From an uncultured Roseicyclus sp. (GTDB lineage Bacteria; Pseudomonadota; Alphaproteobacteria; Rhodobacterales; Rhodobacteraceae): 64,000 bases of DNA. Each line of letters opens with the position of its first letter. The stretch's first letter is position 1. Shown in pieces: positions 42,476 to 50,194 of the stretch. A model generated the notes under the pieces. The model was not told the origin of the DNA and searched no databases. It saw only the letters and a list, made by a program, of their open reading frames with translations. Where the stretch lies: contig CANLEH010000006.1 in the NCBI GenBank assembly GCA_947489665.1, forward strand, positions 186,001 through 250,000, written 5' to 3'. Made by a program: the position numbers and the translations under genes.

Positions 42476-43381
42476 ATGGCTGCGTTTGAAACCATTGATC
42501 GCGTTCAGGAAACTCTGGCGCAGCAAGGCTATGTGTGTGGGCGCGCGCTGGCGACGGTTGTGTTCCTGTCGTTGAAGTTGGGGCGGCCCCTGTTTCTGGA
42601 GGGCGAGGCCGGAACTGGCAAAACGGAAATCGCCAAAGCGATTGCGGCCGCCCTGGGTCGTCGCCTGATCCGTCTGCAATGTTATGAAGGGTTGGACGCG
42701 TCCAGCGCCGTGTACGAGTGGAACTTTGCGGCGCAGATGGTCGCGATCCGCACCGCGGAGGCGGCGGGTGGCGCCGAGCGCGGCGCGCTACAGGGTGAGT
42801 TGTTCAGCGAGGATTACCTGATCGAGCGTCCGCTGCTGGAAGCCATGCGTCCGGACCCTGCGGGCGCGCCGGTTCTGCTGATTGATGAAATTGATCGCAC
42901 GGATGAGCCGTTTGAGGCGTTCCTTCTGGAAGCGCTGAGCGATTTTCAGGTGACGATCCCCGAGCTAGGCACGGTCAAGGCGCCCGAGCCGCCGATTGTG
43001 ATCCTGACCTCCAACCGCACGCGGGAGGTTCATGACGCGTTGAAGCGGCGCTGCCTCTACCATTGGGTCGATTATCCCGATCTTGAGCGCGAACTGGCGA
43101 TCCTGGCGGCCCGAGTGCCCGAAGCGGCAGGTCAGTTGAGCCGGGAGGTGGTGGCCTTTGTGCAGCGGCTGCGTACGGAAGATCTGTTCAAACGCCCCGG
43201 CGTGGCGGAGACGCTGGACTGGGCGAAGTGCCTTCTGGCGCTGGATGTGATCGAGTTGAGCCCCGAGGTAATCGCGGACACGCTTGGCGCGATCCTGAAG
43301 TATCAGGACGACATTCAGAAGCTGCAAGGCTCTGAAGCGAAACGCATTCTTGATGATCTGCGGGCCGACGCCTTGTCGTAG
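42476..43381 (+). CDS. coxD: MoxR-type AAA+ ATPase, CoxD-like
   Basis: 301 residues. Walker A GEAGTGKTEIAKAIA (about residues 39-53), the family-specific LQCYEGLDASSAVYEWNF, Walker B PVLLIDEIDRTDEPFEAFLLE and the sensor region ILTSNRTREVHDALKRRCLYHW. In CO dehydrogenase clusters CoxD is an AAA+ chaperone that matures the Mo-Cu/Mo active site together with the VWA protein CoxE. The ATG at 42476 has GGAGGGG; the longer frame upstream is not conserved. A CoxE-like gene follows after one intervening gene. Confidence 0.88.
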   Translation: MAAFETIDRVQETLAQQGYVCGRALATVVFLSLKLGRPLFLEGEAGTGKTEIAKAIAAALGRRLIRLQCYEGLDASSAVYEWNFAAQMVAIRTAEAAGGAERGALQGELFSEDYLIERPLLEAMRPDPAGAPVLLIDEIDRTDEPFEAFLLEALSDFQVTIPELGTVKAPEPPIVILTSNRTREVHDALKRRCLYHWVDYPDLERELAILAARVPEAAGQLSREVVAFVQRLRTEDLFKRPGVAETLDWAKCLLALDVIELSPEVIADTLGAILKYQDDIQKLQGSEAKRILDDLRADALS

Positions 43382-43472
43382 CCCTGCCGCCCCTTGAGCG
43401 GGTTTTCTTTGACAGGTGCCGGTGTTGGGCCGTTACTTTCGTCAGGGGTAAGTCATTTCAAGGACCAAGCAT

Positions 43473-44438
43473 ATGAGACCGAATTTCTTTGCAACGCTCG
43501 TTTTGGCGGCTGTTGTCTTTGCAAGCGGATGGGTCGGGGAGGCTGAGGCCCAATTGCGGAACCCTTGCCCGGCGGAATGGGCCGGGGACGGGGATTGTGA
43601 TGAGCCGAACGGCCTGAACCTGTGCGCTTGGGGCACGGACCCGATCGATTGCGCGAACCCGAATGCGAATTACGGCCTTGGGCCGGGCTACAGTGCGGGC
43701 ATCTATGCGCCGCCGCAGCCCATTCCCGTTCCGGTGCCGACGCCCACACCCGCACCTTTGCCAGCGTCGTGCCCCTTCACCAATGACGGGGATTGTGACG
43801 AGCCCAACGGGTTGGACCTGTGCGCCTGGGGGACGGACCCGGTCGATTGCTCGAACCCGAATTCGAACCATGGCTCAGGCCCTGGATATTTTGCCGGCAT
43901 TTACGCGCAGAACACTCCGCAACCGGCCCCGCAGCCCGTGCCGCAACCCTTGCCGCAGCCCACGCAGCCAGCGATGACGGCGATCAGCGGGGGCGCGTTC
44001 GTCCATGGCGGCGGGGGCGGGACGTCCGGTTGCCCGAACTACGCCATCGCCAATACCGCCTTTGGGCAGCACACGATGTATGCGGGTCAGGGCAGCTACC
44101 GGGTGCCGCGGATCACGGCGGGCGGGCGCTTTTCGCTGACCAACTGCTTCCCCGGGACAGGCTGGCGCGGGTTCACCATCACGCGGCCCGATTTCCGCTT
44201 TTTCTATCAAGGCGTGTCGCAGACCGGACAGATCACGTTCCAGCTGACTTCAAACGCGGTGGACACGGTGTTGCTGATCAACACGCCGGACGGGCAGTGG
44301 TTCTTCAATGATGACAGCAATGGCACATTCAATTCGACCCTGACCTTCTCCCCTGTTTTGCAGGGCCAGTACGACATCTGGGCGGGCGCCTATAACCGGT
44401 CGTCCAACAATCCGGCGCAATTGTGGGTCTACGAATAG
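43473..44438 (+). CDS. Secreted protein with two LNR-like cysteine repeats and a PPC-like domain
   Basis: 321 residues. Signal peptide 1-26 (GEAEAQ). Two near-identical modules (about 31-79 and 99-145) each contain four Cys in the pattern GDGDCDEPNGL-LCAWGTDP-DC followed by GPGY-AGIYA. This resembles calcium-binding Lin-12/Notch-type repeats. Pro-rich spacers (80-98, 148-167) separate them from a C-terminal beta domain with DTVLLINTPDGQWFFNDDS and GQYDIWAGAYN, like bacterial pre-peptidase C-terminal domains. It sits between coxD and coxE, but export makes a direct role in their maturation task doubtful. Confidence 0.75.
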   Translation: MRPNFFATLVLAAVVFASGWVGEAEAQLRNPCPAEWAGDGDCDEPNGLNLCAWGTDPIDCANPNANYGLGPGYSAGIYAPPQPIPVPVPTPTPAPLPASCPFTNDGDCDEPNGLDLCAWGTDPVDCSNPNSNHGSGPGYFAGIYAQNTPQPAPQPVPQPLPQPTQPAMTAISGGAFVHGGGGGTSGCPNYAIANTAFGQHTMYAGQGSYRVPRITAGGRFSLTNCFPGTGWRGFTITRPDFRFFYQGVSQTGQITFQLTSNAVDTVLLINTPDGQWFFNDDSNGTFNSTLTFSPVLQGQYDIWAGAYNRSSNNPAQLWVYE

Positions 44439-44508
44439 GCGCACCTCCCAGTGCTTTGAGCGCCCTCAGCCTTGACGATCAGGCTGGGGGTGGTCTCTGC
44501 TCCTCGTC

Positions 44509-45768
44509 ATGGAACATGCCCCGCTTGAGCTGCCGGACGACCCGCAGCTGACCACCAACATCACCCATTTTGCGCGCGCGCTGCGTGTGGCGGGCCTGCC
44601 CGCCGGCCCCGGCCGGGTGGCGGATGCGATCAGGGCGGTGGCGGCGGCCGGGTTCAGCGAGCGGGCGGACTTTTACTATACCTTGCGGTCTTGCTTTACG
44701 GCGCGGCCCGAGCACAGGGCGGTGTTTGACCAGGTCTTTCGCCTTTACTGGCGCGACCCGCGTTACCTCGAACACATGATGTCGATGCTGACGCCTGCGG
44801 TGCGGGGCGTGGCGGAGGATCGCACGGCAAAGTCGGCCGAGAAGCGCGCGGCGGAGGCGCTGTTGCACGGCGTTGACCGCGACGCGCCAGAGATGGGCGA
44901 TGGCGAGGCGGGGGGCACCGAGATCGACGTGGATGCCACGCTGACGATGAGCCGGGAAGAGCGGCTGAAGACGCTCGATTTCGAACAGATGGGCGTGGCC
45001 GAGATGGCAGAGGCCAAACGGATCATCGCGCAGATGACGTTGGCGGTGCCGCCCTTGCTGTCGCGTCGGACGGCGGCGGCGGCGCAGGGGGCGCGGCCCG
45101 ATTGGCGACGCACGATGCGGGGCGCGATGGCGCGTGGCGGGGACGTGGTGGATTTTGCACGGAAGGATCGGCGCACGCGGTGGCCGTCGCTGGTGGCCTT
45201 GTGCGACATCTCAGGCTCGATGAGCAGCTATTCGCGGGCGGTGCTGCATTTTCTGCACGCCGTCTCAAACACCAAAGGGGCTGGGTGGGCCGAGGTGCAT
45301 GCCTTCACCTTTGGCACGCGGCTGACGAACATCACACGCCATATGGGTGCGCGCGACGTGGATGCGGCGCTGGCGGCGGCGGGCGCCGAGGCGCAGGATT
45401 GGGAGGGGGGCACTCGGATCGGGGCCTGCCTTGAGGCGTTCAACCGCGATTGGTCGCGGCGCGTTTTGGGGCGGGGCGCCGTTGTGCTGCTGATCACCGA
45501 CGGGCTGGACCGGGACGAGCCGGAGCGTCTGGAGGCGGCGATGGAGCGATTGGCGCTGTCCTCGCGCCGGGTGATCTGGGTGAACCCGCTCTTGCGCTGG
45601 GACGGGTTTGCGCCAAAGGCCGCGGGCATACGGGCCATGCTGCCGCATGTGTCGAGTTTCCGGGCCGGGCATAACATTGCGGCGCTGGCCGGACTGGCTG
45701 AGGCAGTGGCGCGGCCCGATGATCCGGGCGAAAAGGCGCGCCTGATGGCGGCGTTGCGCGCGGTCTAG
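44509..45768 (+). CDS. coxE: CoxE-like von Willebrand factor A protein
   Basis: 419 residues. The helical N-terminus (LRVAGLPAGPGRVADAIRAV) is followed by a C-terminal VWA domain with the MIDAS motif in ALCDISGSMSSYSR (DxSxS), a Thr in EGGTRIG, and Asp in LLITDGLDRDE. CoxE partners CoxD in maturing molybdenum CO dehydrogenases. The ATG at 44509 is the only reasonable start. The gene is in line with coxD, xdhC and the MoeA-like gene; a repeat element fills the gap to xdhC. Confidence 0.9.
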   Translation: MEHAPLELPDDPQLTTNITHFARALRVAGLPAGPGRVADAIRAVAAAGFSERADFYYTLRSCFTARPEHRAVFDQVFRLYWRDPRYLEHMMSMLTPAVRGVAEDRTAKSAEKRAAEALLHGVDRDAPEMGDGEAGGTEIDVDATLTMSREERLKTLDFEQMGVAEMAEAKRIIAQMTLAVPPLLSRRTAAAAQGARPDWRRTMRGAMARGGDVVDFARKDRRTRWPSLVALCDISGSMSSYSRAVLHFLHAVSNTKGAGWAEVHAFTFGTRLTNITRHMGARDVDAALAAAGAEAQDWEGGTRIGACLEAFNRDWSRRVLGRGAVVLLITDGLDRDEPERLEAAMERLALSSRRVIWVNPLLRWDGFAPKAAGIRAMLPHVSSFRAGHNIAALAGLAEAVARPDDPGEKARLMAALRAV

Positions 45769-45775
45769 GGCTTTT

Positions 45776-45934
45776 CGCAAAAGGCGCGGCTGCGCCGCAT
45801 TCGTTTGTTTTTGCGTTGGCACGCAGCTTTCGCGGCTGTGCCGCGATTGGAGGCGCTGCCTGTCGTCCATTGGGCTTGAACCAATGGCGCACCAAAGGAC
45901 GACCCTCCGAGGTATTTTGAACCAGTGGAAGAGC
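45776..45934 (+). repeat. Modular intergenic repeat, copy E (longest)
   Basis: AAAAGGCGCGGCTGCGCCGC hairpin, TTGCGTTGGCACGCAG (shared with copy C), GCGGCTGTGCCGC, CCATTGGGCTTGAACCAATGG (a second hairpin), and CCGAGGTATTTTGAACCAG-TGGAAGAG (shared with copy A). It fills the coxE-xdhC gap and shows how the modules assort. Confidence 0.65.
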
Positions 45935-45986
45935 AGGTTGCGCTACAGGTGGTGGGCGTTAGGGTCTGGATCAGGGAGGCTGTGCG

Positions 45987-46946
45987 ATGGATGATCTGGA
46001 GCGGATGCCTGAACTGGCGCTGGACTGGCATCGCGCGGGGCGTGGGGCCGTGTTGGCCACAGTGGTAGAGACCTGGGGGTCCGCGCCGCGTGGCGTCGGC
46101 GCGCAGCTTGTCGTGTCGGGCGCGGGGGAGATGGAAGGCTCCGTCTCGGGCGGCTGTGTTGAGGGCGCGGTTGTGGTCGAGGCCATGGATATGGTCGGCG
46201 GAACCGAGGGCAAGATGCTGGAATTCGGTGTCTCGGACGATGAGGCCTTTGCGGTTGGCTTGGCCTGTGGTGGGCGCATCAAGGTCTGGGTGGAGCCGGT
46301 GGCGGCGATTGGCGAGGCCTTGTTGGCGGAGTTGGTGGACGCGCGCGCGGCGCGTCAGGCCATGGCTTATGAGGTGAATGTCATCTCCGGCGCGCGTCGC
46401 CTTGTTGGTGCGGAAGCCTGGCCGGATCGGTTCCGGGCTGACAAGTCGGGCATGGAGGGCGATGTGTTCGTGCACGTCCACAACCCGCCACTGCGCATGA
46501 TCGTGGTGGGGGCCGTGCACATCGCGCAGGCGCTTTTGCCGATGGCGCGGATCGCGGGATATGATCCGGTCTTGGTGGACCCACGCCCGGCCTTTGGCGC
46601 CGAGGCGCGCTTTCCGGGCGAACGGATTGTGGAGGATTGGCCCGATGAGGCTTTGGAGGCCATCGGGTTAGATGCGCGAACCTGCGTGGTGACGTTGACC
46701 CATGATCCCAAGCTGGATGATCCGGCGATCTTCCGCGCGGTGCGCTCGGATGTGTTTTACCTTGGCTGTCTGGGCTCGACCCGTACCCATGCCAAGCGGG
46801 TCGCGCGACTGGAGGCGGCGGGTTTTTCCGAGGAAGAGATCGCGCGGATCCATGCGCCGGTTGGTCTGGATATCGGGGCGCAGGGGCCCGGCGAGATTGC
46901 GATTTCCGTCATGGCCGAGATCACGCAGAGGTTGCGGCGGCCATGA
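45987..46946 (+). CDS. xdhC: XdhC/CoxI family protein
   Basis: 319 residues. The N-terminal XdhC domain with ATVVETWGSAPRGVGAQLVV, SVSGGCVEGAVV and GLACGGRIKVWVEP is followed by a C-terminal Rossmann-like domain (MIVVGAVHIAQALLPMARIAGYDPVLVDPR, then CVVTLTHDPKLDDPAI and FYLGCLGSTRTHAKR). XdhC binds and sulfurates the molybdenum cofactor before insertion into xanthine- or CO-dehydrogenase-type enzymes. Here it serves the coxSLM product or a related hydroxylase. It overlaps the next gene by 4 bp. Confidence 0.9.
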   Translation: MDDLERMPELALDWHRAGRGAVLATVVETWGSAPRGVGAQLVVSGAGEMEGSVSGGCVEGAVVVEAMDMVGGTEGKMLEFGVSDDEAFAVGLACGGRIKVWVEPVAAIGEALLAELVDARAARQAMAYEVNVISGARRLVGAEAWPDRFRADKSGMEGDVFVHVHNPPLRMIVVGAVHIAQALLPMARIAGYDPVLVDPRPAFGAEARFPGERIVEDWPDEALEAIGLDARTCVVTLTHDPKLDDPAIFRAVRSDVFYLGCLGSTRTHAKRVARLEAAGFSEEEIARIHAPVGLDIGAQGPGEIAISVMAEITQRLRRP

Positions 46947-47935
46947 AATTCGGCCCCGTTCCGGTGGACAAGGCTGAAGGGACCATTCTGGCCCATTCCA
47001 TCGCTTTGGAGCATGCGCAGCCCTTGGATTTTTCCAAGGGGGTGCGTCTAGGCGCGGCGCACGTCTCGGCCTTGCAGGAAGCGGGTTGGGCCGAAGTGGT
47101 CGTTGCGCAGCTGGGGCCGGAGGATCTGCATGAGGATGATGCGGCATCGCGCATTGCGACGGCCCTGTGCGGTGCGGGTCTATCGGTTGATGCGGCATCC
47201 ACGGGGCGGGTGAATTTGCGGGCGGCGAGCAGCGGGATCGTGGCGGTCAATGCCGGTGCCATCAACGCGATCAACCGCATCAATCCGGCGATCACGGTGG
47301 CCACTGTGCCGCAATGGGCGCGGCTTGGACCGCGTGGGTTGGCGGTGACCGTGAAGATCATTCCCTTTGCAGCACCCGCGCGGGACGTGGAGGCGGCCTG
47401 TGTGATGGCCGCCGGTGCCGTCCGATTGCTTGATGGGCAAATCGCGTCCGCCAGTCTGATCGAGACGCGGGTTGGCGCGGGGGCGCCGCCCGACAAGGGC
47501 CGGCGGTCGGTCAAAGGGCGTCTGGACCGGTTCTCGGTCCGGTTGAGCGAGCGGGTGGTTGTGCACCATCACACGCCCGATATTGCGCAGGCCCTGGCCG
47601 ATGCGCCGGGGGAATTGCTGCTGATCCTGACAGGATCGGCCACATCGGATCGTGAAGATGTTGCCCCGGCTGCCGTGCGGGCCGCCGGGGGTGAGGTTCT
47701 GCACTATGGAATGCCGGTGGATCCGGGGAATCTTCTGTTTCTGGGCCGCCTTGGCGCGCGGCCTATCATCGGATTGCCGGGTTGCGCCCGGTCGCCCGCC
47801 TTGAACGGCGCGGATTGGGTGATGGAGCGGGTGATCTGTGGCGTTCCGCTAGACCAGATCGACATTCCCGGCATGGGCGTTGGCGGGTTGCTGAAAGAAA
47901 TCCCATCCCGGCCAAGGCCCCGCGAAGGCCGATAG
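46943..47935 (+). CDS. MoeA/MoaB-like molybdopterin-binding protein
   Basis: 330 residues. N-terminal third: DKAEGTILAHSI...KGVRLGAAHVSALQEAGWAEVVVA, the MoeA-domain I-like region. The C-terminal third has a MoCF fold: ELLLILTGSATSDREDVAPAAVRAAGGEVLHYGMPVDPGNLLFLG with LPGCARSPALNGAD. This is the form seen beside cox and xdh genes, where it prepares the cofactor (cytidylyl transfer domains are absent here). ATGA overlap with xdhC shows tight coupling. It is the last gene of the rightward accessory block. Confidence 0.85.
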   Translation: MKFGPVPVDKAEGTILAHSIALEHAQPLDFSKGVRLGAAHVSALQEAGWAEVVVAQLGPEDLHEDDAASRIATALCGAGLSVDAASTGRVNLRAASSGIVAVNAGAINAINRINPAITVATVPQWARLGPRGLAVTVKIIPFAAPARDVEAACVMAAGAVRLLDGQIASASLIETRVGAGAPPDKGRRSVKGRLDRFSVRLSERVVVHHHTPDIAQALADAPGELLLILTGSATSDREDVAPAAVRAAGGEVLHYGMPVDPGNLLFLGRLGARPIIGLPGCARSPALNGADWVMERVICGVPLDQIDIPGMGVGGLLKEIPSRPRPREGR

Positions 47936-47956
47936 CGGCCTTCGCTTGCGACGGGC

Positions 47957-48640
47957 CTAATATGCGTCGTGGCGTTTAAGCCAGGCCATCCCGCGCCCGG
48001 CTTCATCGCGACCCTTGGGCAGCAGATCCATCAGGCCATAGGCTGCGTTGAACTGTTCAAGTCCCCGCGCAAATGTCTGATAGGTCAGGAAAATATCTTC
48101 ACCCTCTTTGGCGAACACACTCAGGCCTGGGGCCTCGTTCACGGGAAAGCCCGACGTGCCGAAGTTGTAGGGCTTTGCACCATTGGCACGGTCAGCGTCA
48201 GTGAAGCGCACCCCCATATCGCGCCCGAACGTCCCATCCTTTTCGGACAGCCAGGGAATGGTCCAACCCATGCGGGATTGGAAGGCCGTGATCTGCTCGG
48301 TCGTTGCCAGTGAGGTGAACACGAGATTTGCATCGCGTGCGGCCAGATGTGGTCTGAGCCCTTGCAGGTTGTCGGCCCAGAACGAGCAGGAGGTGCAGCC
48401 TGCCTCCCATTCCGGGGGGAACATGAAGTGATAGACCAACAGCTGGCTATGGGGACCGAACAGGTCAGCCAAGACGTAATGACGATCCTCGGCCGCGAAC
48501 CGGTAGGTCTTTGTCACGGCAAGCCGGGGCAGGGCGCGGCGCGCTGCGGCAAGGTCATCACCGGCGCGTTTATGCGCTTTTTCGGCAGCCAGAAGATCCT
48601 GCCGGGCGGCCAGCCAGGCGGCGTTTTCCATAACGGTCAT
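47957..48640 (-). CDS. DUF899 (thioredoxin-like) protein
   Basis: 227 residues. DUF899 signatures: KTYRFAAEDRHYVLADLFGPHSQLLVYHFMFPPEWEAGCTSCSFWADN (a CTSC pair in a thioredoxin-like position), WTIPWLSEKDGTFGRDMGV, and GLSVFAKEGEDIFLTYQTFARGLEQFNAAYGLMDLLPKGRDE. Function unknown. Its ATG overlaps the SRPBCC gene stop by 4 bp, so it is the third member of the arsR-SRPBCC-DUF899 operon. Confidence 0.88.
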   Translation of the reverse strand: MTVMENAAWLAARQDLLAAEKAHKRAGDDLAAARRALPRLAVTKTYRFAAEDRHYVLADLFGPHSQLLVYHFMFPPEWEAGCTSCSFWADNLQGLRPHLAARDANLVFTSLATTEQITAFQSRMGWTIPWLSEKDGTFGRDMGVRFTDADRANGAKPYNFGTSGFPVNEAPGLSVFAKEGEDIFLTYQTFARGLEQFNAAYGLMDLLPKGRDEAGRGMAWLKRHDAY

Positions 48641-49074
48641 GCGAAGGCCTCCGCCAATGCGGCCAGGATCGCGCCCCATCCTGCTTCGTGGTCATTTCTG
48701 CTGTCTTCGCTGGGGAAGCGGATGTGGTGCAGGCGGATTTCGGTGCCGCCTTCGACCGCTTTGAAATCCAGCGTGACGGTCGAATCCTCGTCGCTGGTGA
48801 ACGGGCTGTTCCAGGTGAAAACGATGCGGTCCGGGCGGTCGAGCGTCTGATAGATGCCCCAATGGGGAATATCCTGATCCGGTGTTTGCATGACGATATC
48901 GAAGCGGCCCCCGACGCGGGGATCGTTTTCGGCTTTCGCGATGGTCACAGAGGCACCGGGCCGCATGAAGCGCGCGAGCATCTCGGCATCAAGCCAGGCA
49001 TCGTAGAGCACCTCGGGCGGGGCCGCGATGGTGCGGGTGCAGGTCAGTTCGAGGTCTTGGGTCGAAAGGGTCAT
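48637..49074 (-). CDS. SRPBCC (AHSA1-type) domain protein
   Basis: 145 residues with the START-like fold: LTCTRTIAAPPEVLYDAWLDAEMLARFMRPG, GGRFDIVMQTPD, VFTWNSPFTSDEDSTVTLDF and the C-terminal helix EAGWGAILAALAEAF. It is a hydrophobic-cavity ligand binder, the usual partner of this ArsR subtype. It is not CoxG. Coupled by 4-bp ATGA overlaps on both sides. Confidence 0.88.
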   Translation of the reverse strand: MTLSTQDLELTCTRTIAAPPEVLYDAWLDAEMLARFMRPGASVTIAKAENDPRVGGRFDIVMQTPDQDIPHWGIYQTLDRPDRIVFTWNSPFTSDEDSTVTLDFKAVEGGTEIRLHHIRFPSEDSRNDHEAGWGAILAALAEAFA

Positions 49075-49412
49075 TTGGCAGCTCCTTTGGTGATGATCTG
49101 GTCGAGCGCATCCAGCCGTTGATCCCAGATCCCGCGCAGCTCGGCGAACCATTGGTCCACCTGGGCCAGCACATCGGGTTGCAACGCGATGTAGTGCTCA
49201 CGCCATTCCGTCCGGCGCGTCACGAGGCCTGCGCCTTCCAGCACTTTGATGTGCTTGGAGACCGCATTGAGGCTCATATCGAAATGCCCGCGAATAACAC
49301 CGATCCTTAGGGGGCCCTGCTGCGCAAGAAGCGTGAGAATGGCCCGCCGGGTGGGATCGCCGGCAGCTTTCAGGATCAAGGTCAGAGGATCGTCGGAAGT
49401 TCGTTCAACCAT
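49071..49412 (-). CDS. ArsR-family transcriptional regulator
   Basis: 113 residues. Winged helix with GDPTRRAILTLLAQQGPLRIGVI, recognition helix NAVSKHIKVLEGAGLVTRR and TEWREHYIALQP wing. No metal-binding Cys pair (no ELCVCDL), so it belongs to the SRPBCC-linked ArsR group. It heads the operon with the SRPBCC and DUF899 genes and probably represses it through the palindrome that covers its own start codon (49404-49421). It is divergent from coxS. Confidence 0.9.
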   Translation of the reverse strand: MVERTSDDPLTLILKAAGDPTRRAILTLLAQQGPLRIGVIRGHFDMSLNAVSKHIKVLEGAGLVTRRTEWREHYIALQPDVLAQVDQWFAELRGIWDQRLDALDQIITKGAAK

Positions 49413-49461
49413 ATGGGTGAATTAGTGAACTATTCTGCATCAGTCAACCATATTGGGGAAT
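49404..49461. promoter_or_regulatory. Operator pair in the arsR-coxS divergent region
   Basis: An 18-bp palindrome TTCAACCATATGGGTGAA (49404-49421, one mismatched pair) is centred on the arsR start codon. A direct repeat of most of it (CAACCATATTGGGGAAT, 49445-49461) lies 39 bp away towards coxS. The arrangement fits autorepression of arsR; the second site lies between the two promoters. Confidence 0.6.
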
Positions 49462-49578
49462 GATGCCGCAGGTGCACATGCCAAAATTCCGGCAAACGCC
49501 TGAAAATGAGCCGGAAATTCCTGTTTGTGAATCCCCGCATCCGTGCTTGGATGGAGGCAATAACCAAGGGAGGATTGA

Positions 49579-50064
49579 ATGACCCAGGTGTCGATGACCG
49601 TAAACGGCCGCGCCGTTTCGGGGGATGTTGAAGGGCGTACGTTACTTAGTGAATTTCTGCGCGAAGGTCAGCGATTGACCGGAACGCATGTGGGCTGTGA
49701 CACCAGCCAATGCGGGGCCTGCGTGGTCCATGTGAACGGCGAGGCGGTGAAAAGTTGCACCACGCTGGCGCTGGATGTGGAAGGCGCCGAAGTCAAAACC
49801 ATCGAAGGCATGGCCAATGCCGACGGCTCGCTGGGCGTTATCCAGCAGGCGTTCCAGGATCATCACGGGCTTCAGTGTGGGTTCTGCACGCCGGGCATGG
49901 TCATGAGTGCAGCGGCTTTGTTGAAGGACAATCCGAAGCCGACCGAGGCCGAGGTGCGCGAATACCTTGAGGGCAATATCTGCCGGTGCACGGGCTACCA
50001 CAATATCGTCAAGGCGATCATGGCGGCCAGCGGGCAGGATGTGGCGGCGATGGCCGCAGAATAA
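49579..50064 (+). CDS. coxS: CO dehydrogenase-like small subunit, [2Fe-2S]
   Basis: 161 residues with two [2Fe-2S] clusters: plant-ferredoxin type C40-x4-C45-x2-C48...C60 ([17 protein letters not shown]) and the helical type C100-x2-C103...C135-x-C137 ([20 protein letters not shown]). It relays electrons from the Mo site of CoxL to the FAD of CoxM. A strong Shine-Dalgarno GGGAGG precedes it. It opens the coxS-coxL-coxM operon; this S-L-M order is the form II order (form I is M-S-L). Confidence 0.96.
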   Translation: MTQVSMTVNGRAVSGDVEGRTLLSEFLREGQRLTGTHVGCDTSQCGACVVHVNGEAVKSCTTLALDVEGAEVKTIEGMANADGSLGVIQQAFQDHHGLQCGFCTPGMVMSAAALLKDNPKPTEAEVREYLEGNICRCTGYHNIVKAIMAASGQDVAAMAAE

Positions 50065-50088
50065 GCGATCGGTCCGCGGGGAGGCGGG

Positions 50089-50130
50089 CCGGGCATTTGC
50101 ATATTTGAAGAACAAAGATGGGGCGGGAGG
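50089..50130 (+). repeat. Modular intergenic repeat, copy F (minimal)
   Basis: GGGCATTTGCATATTTGAAGA-ACAAAGATGGGG, a diverged version of the end module seen in copies B-D, within the 130-bp coxS-coxL gap. It is the shortest copy and may be a remnant. Confidence 0.4.
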
Positions 50131-50194
50131 CTCTGTCGACCCGGACCAGCTCCCTATGGTGGTGAGCGGCGGGGGATAGAAAGGGAGGACGACC

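Noticed and set aside
48637-49074. CoxG assignment for the SRPBCC protein near coxSLM
   Set aside because: The sequence is of the AHSA1 type and it belongs to the ArsR operon on the opposite strand.
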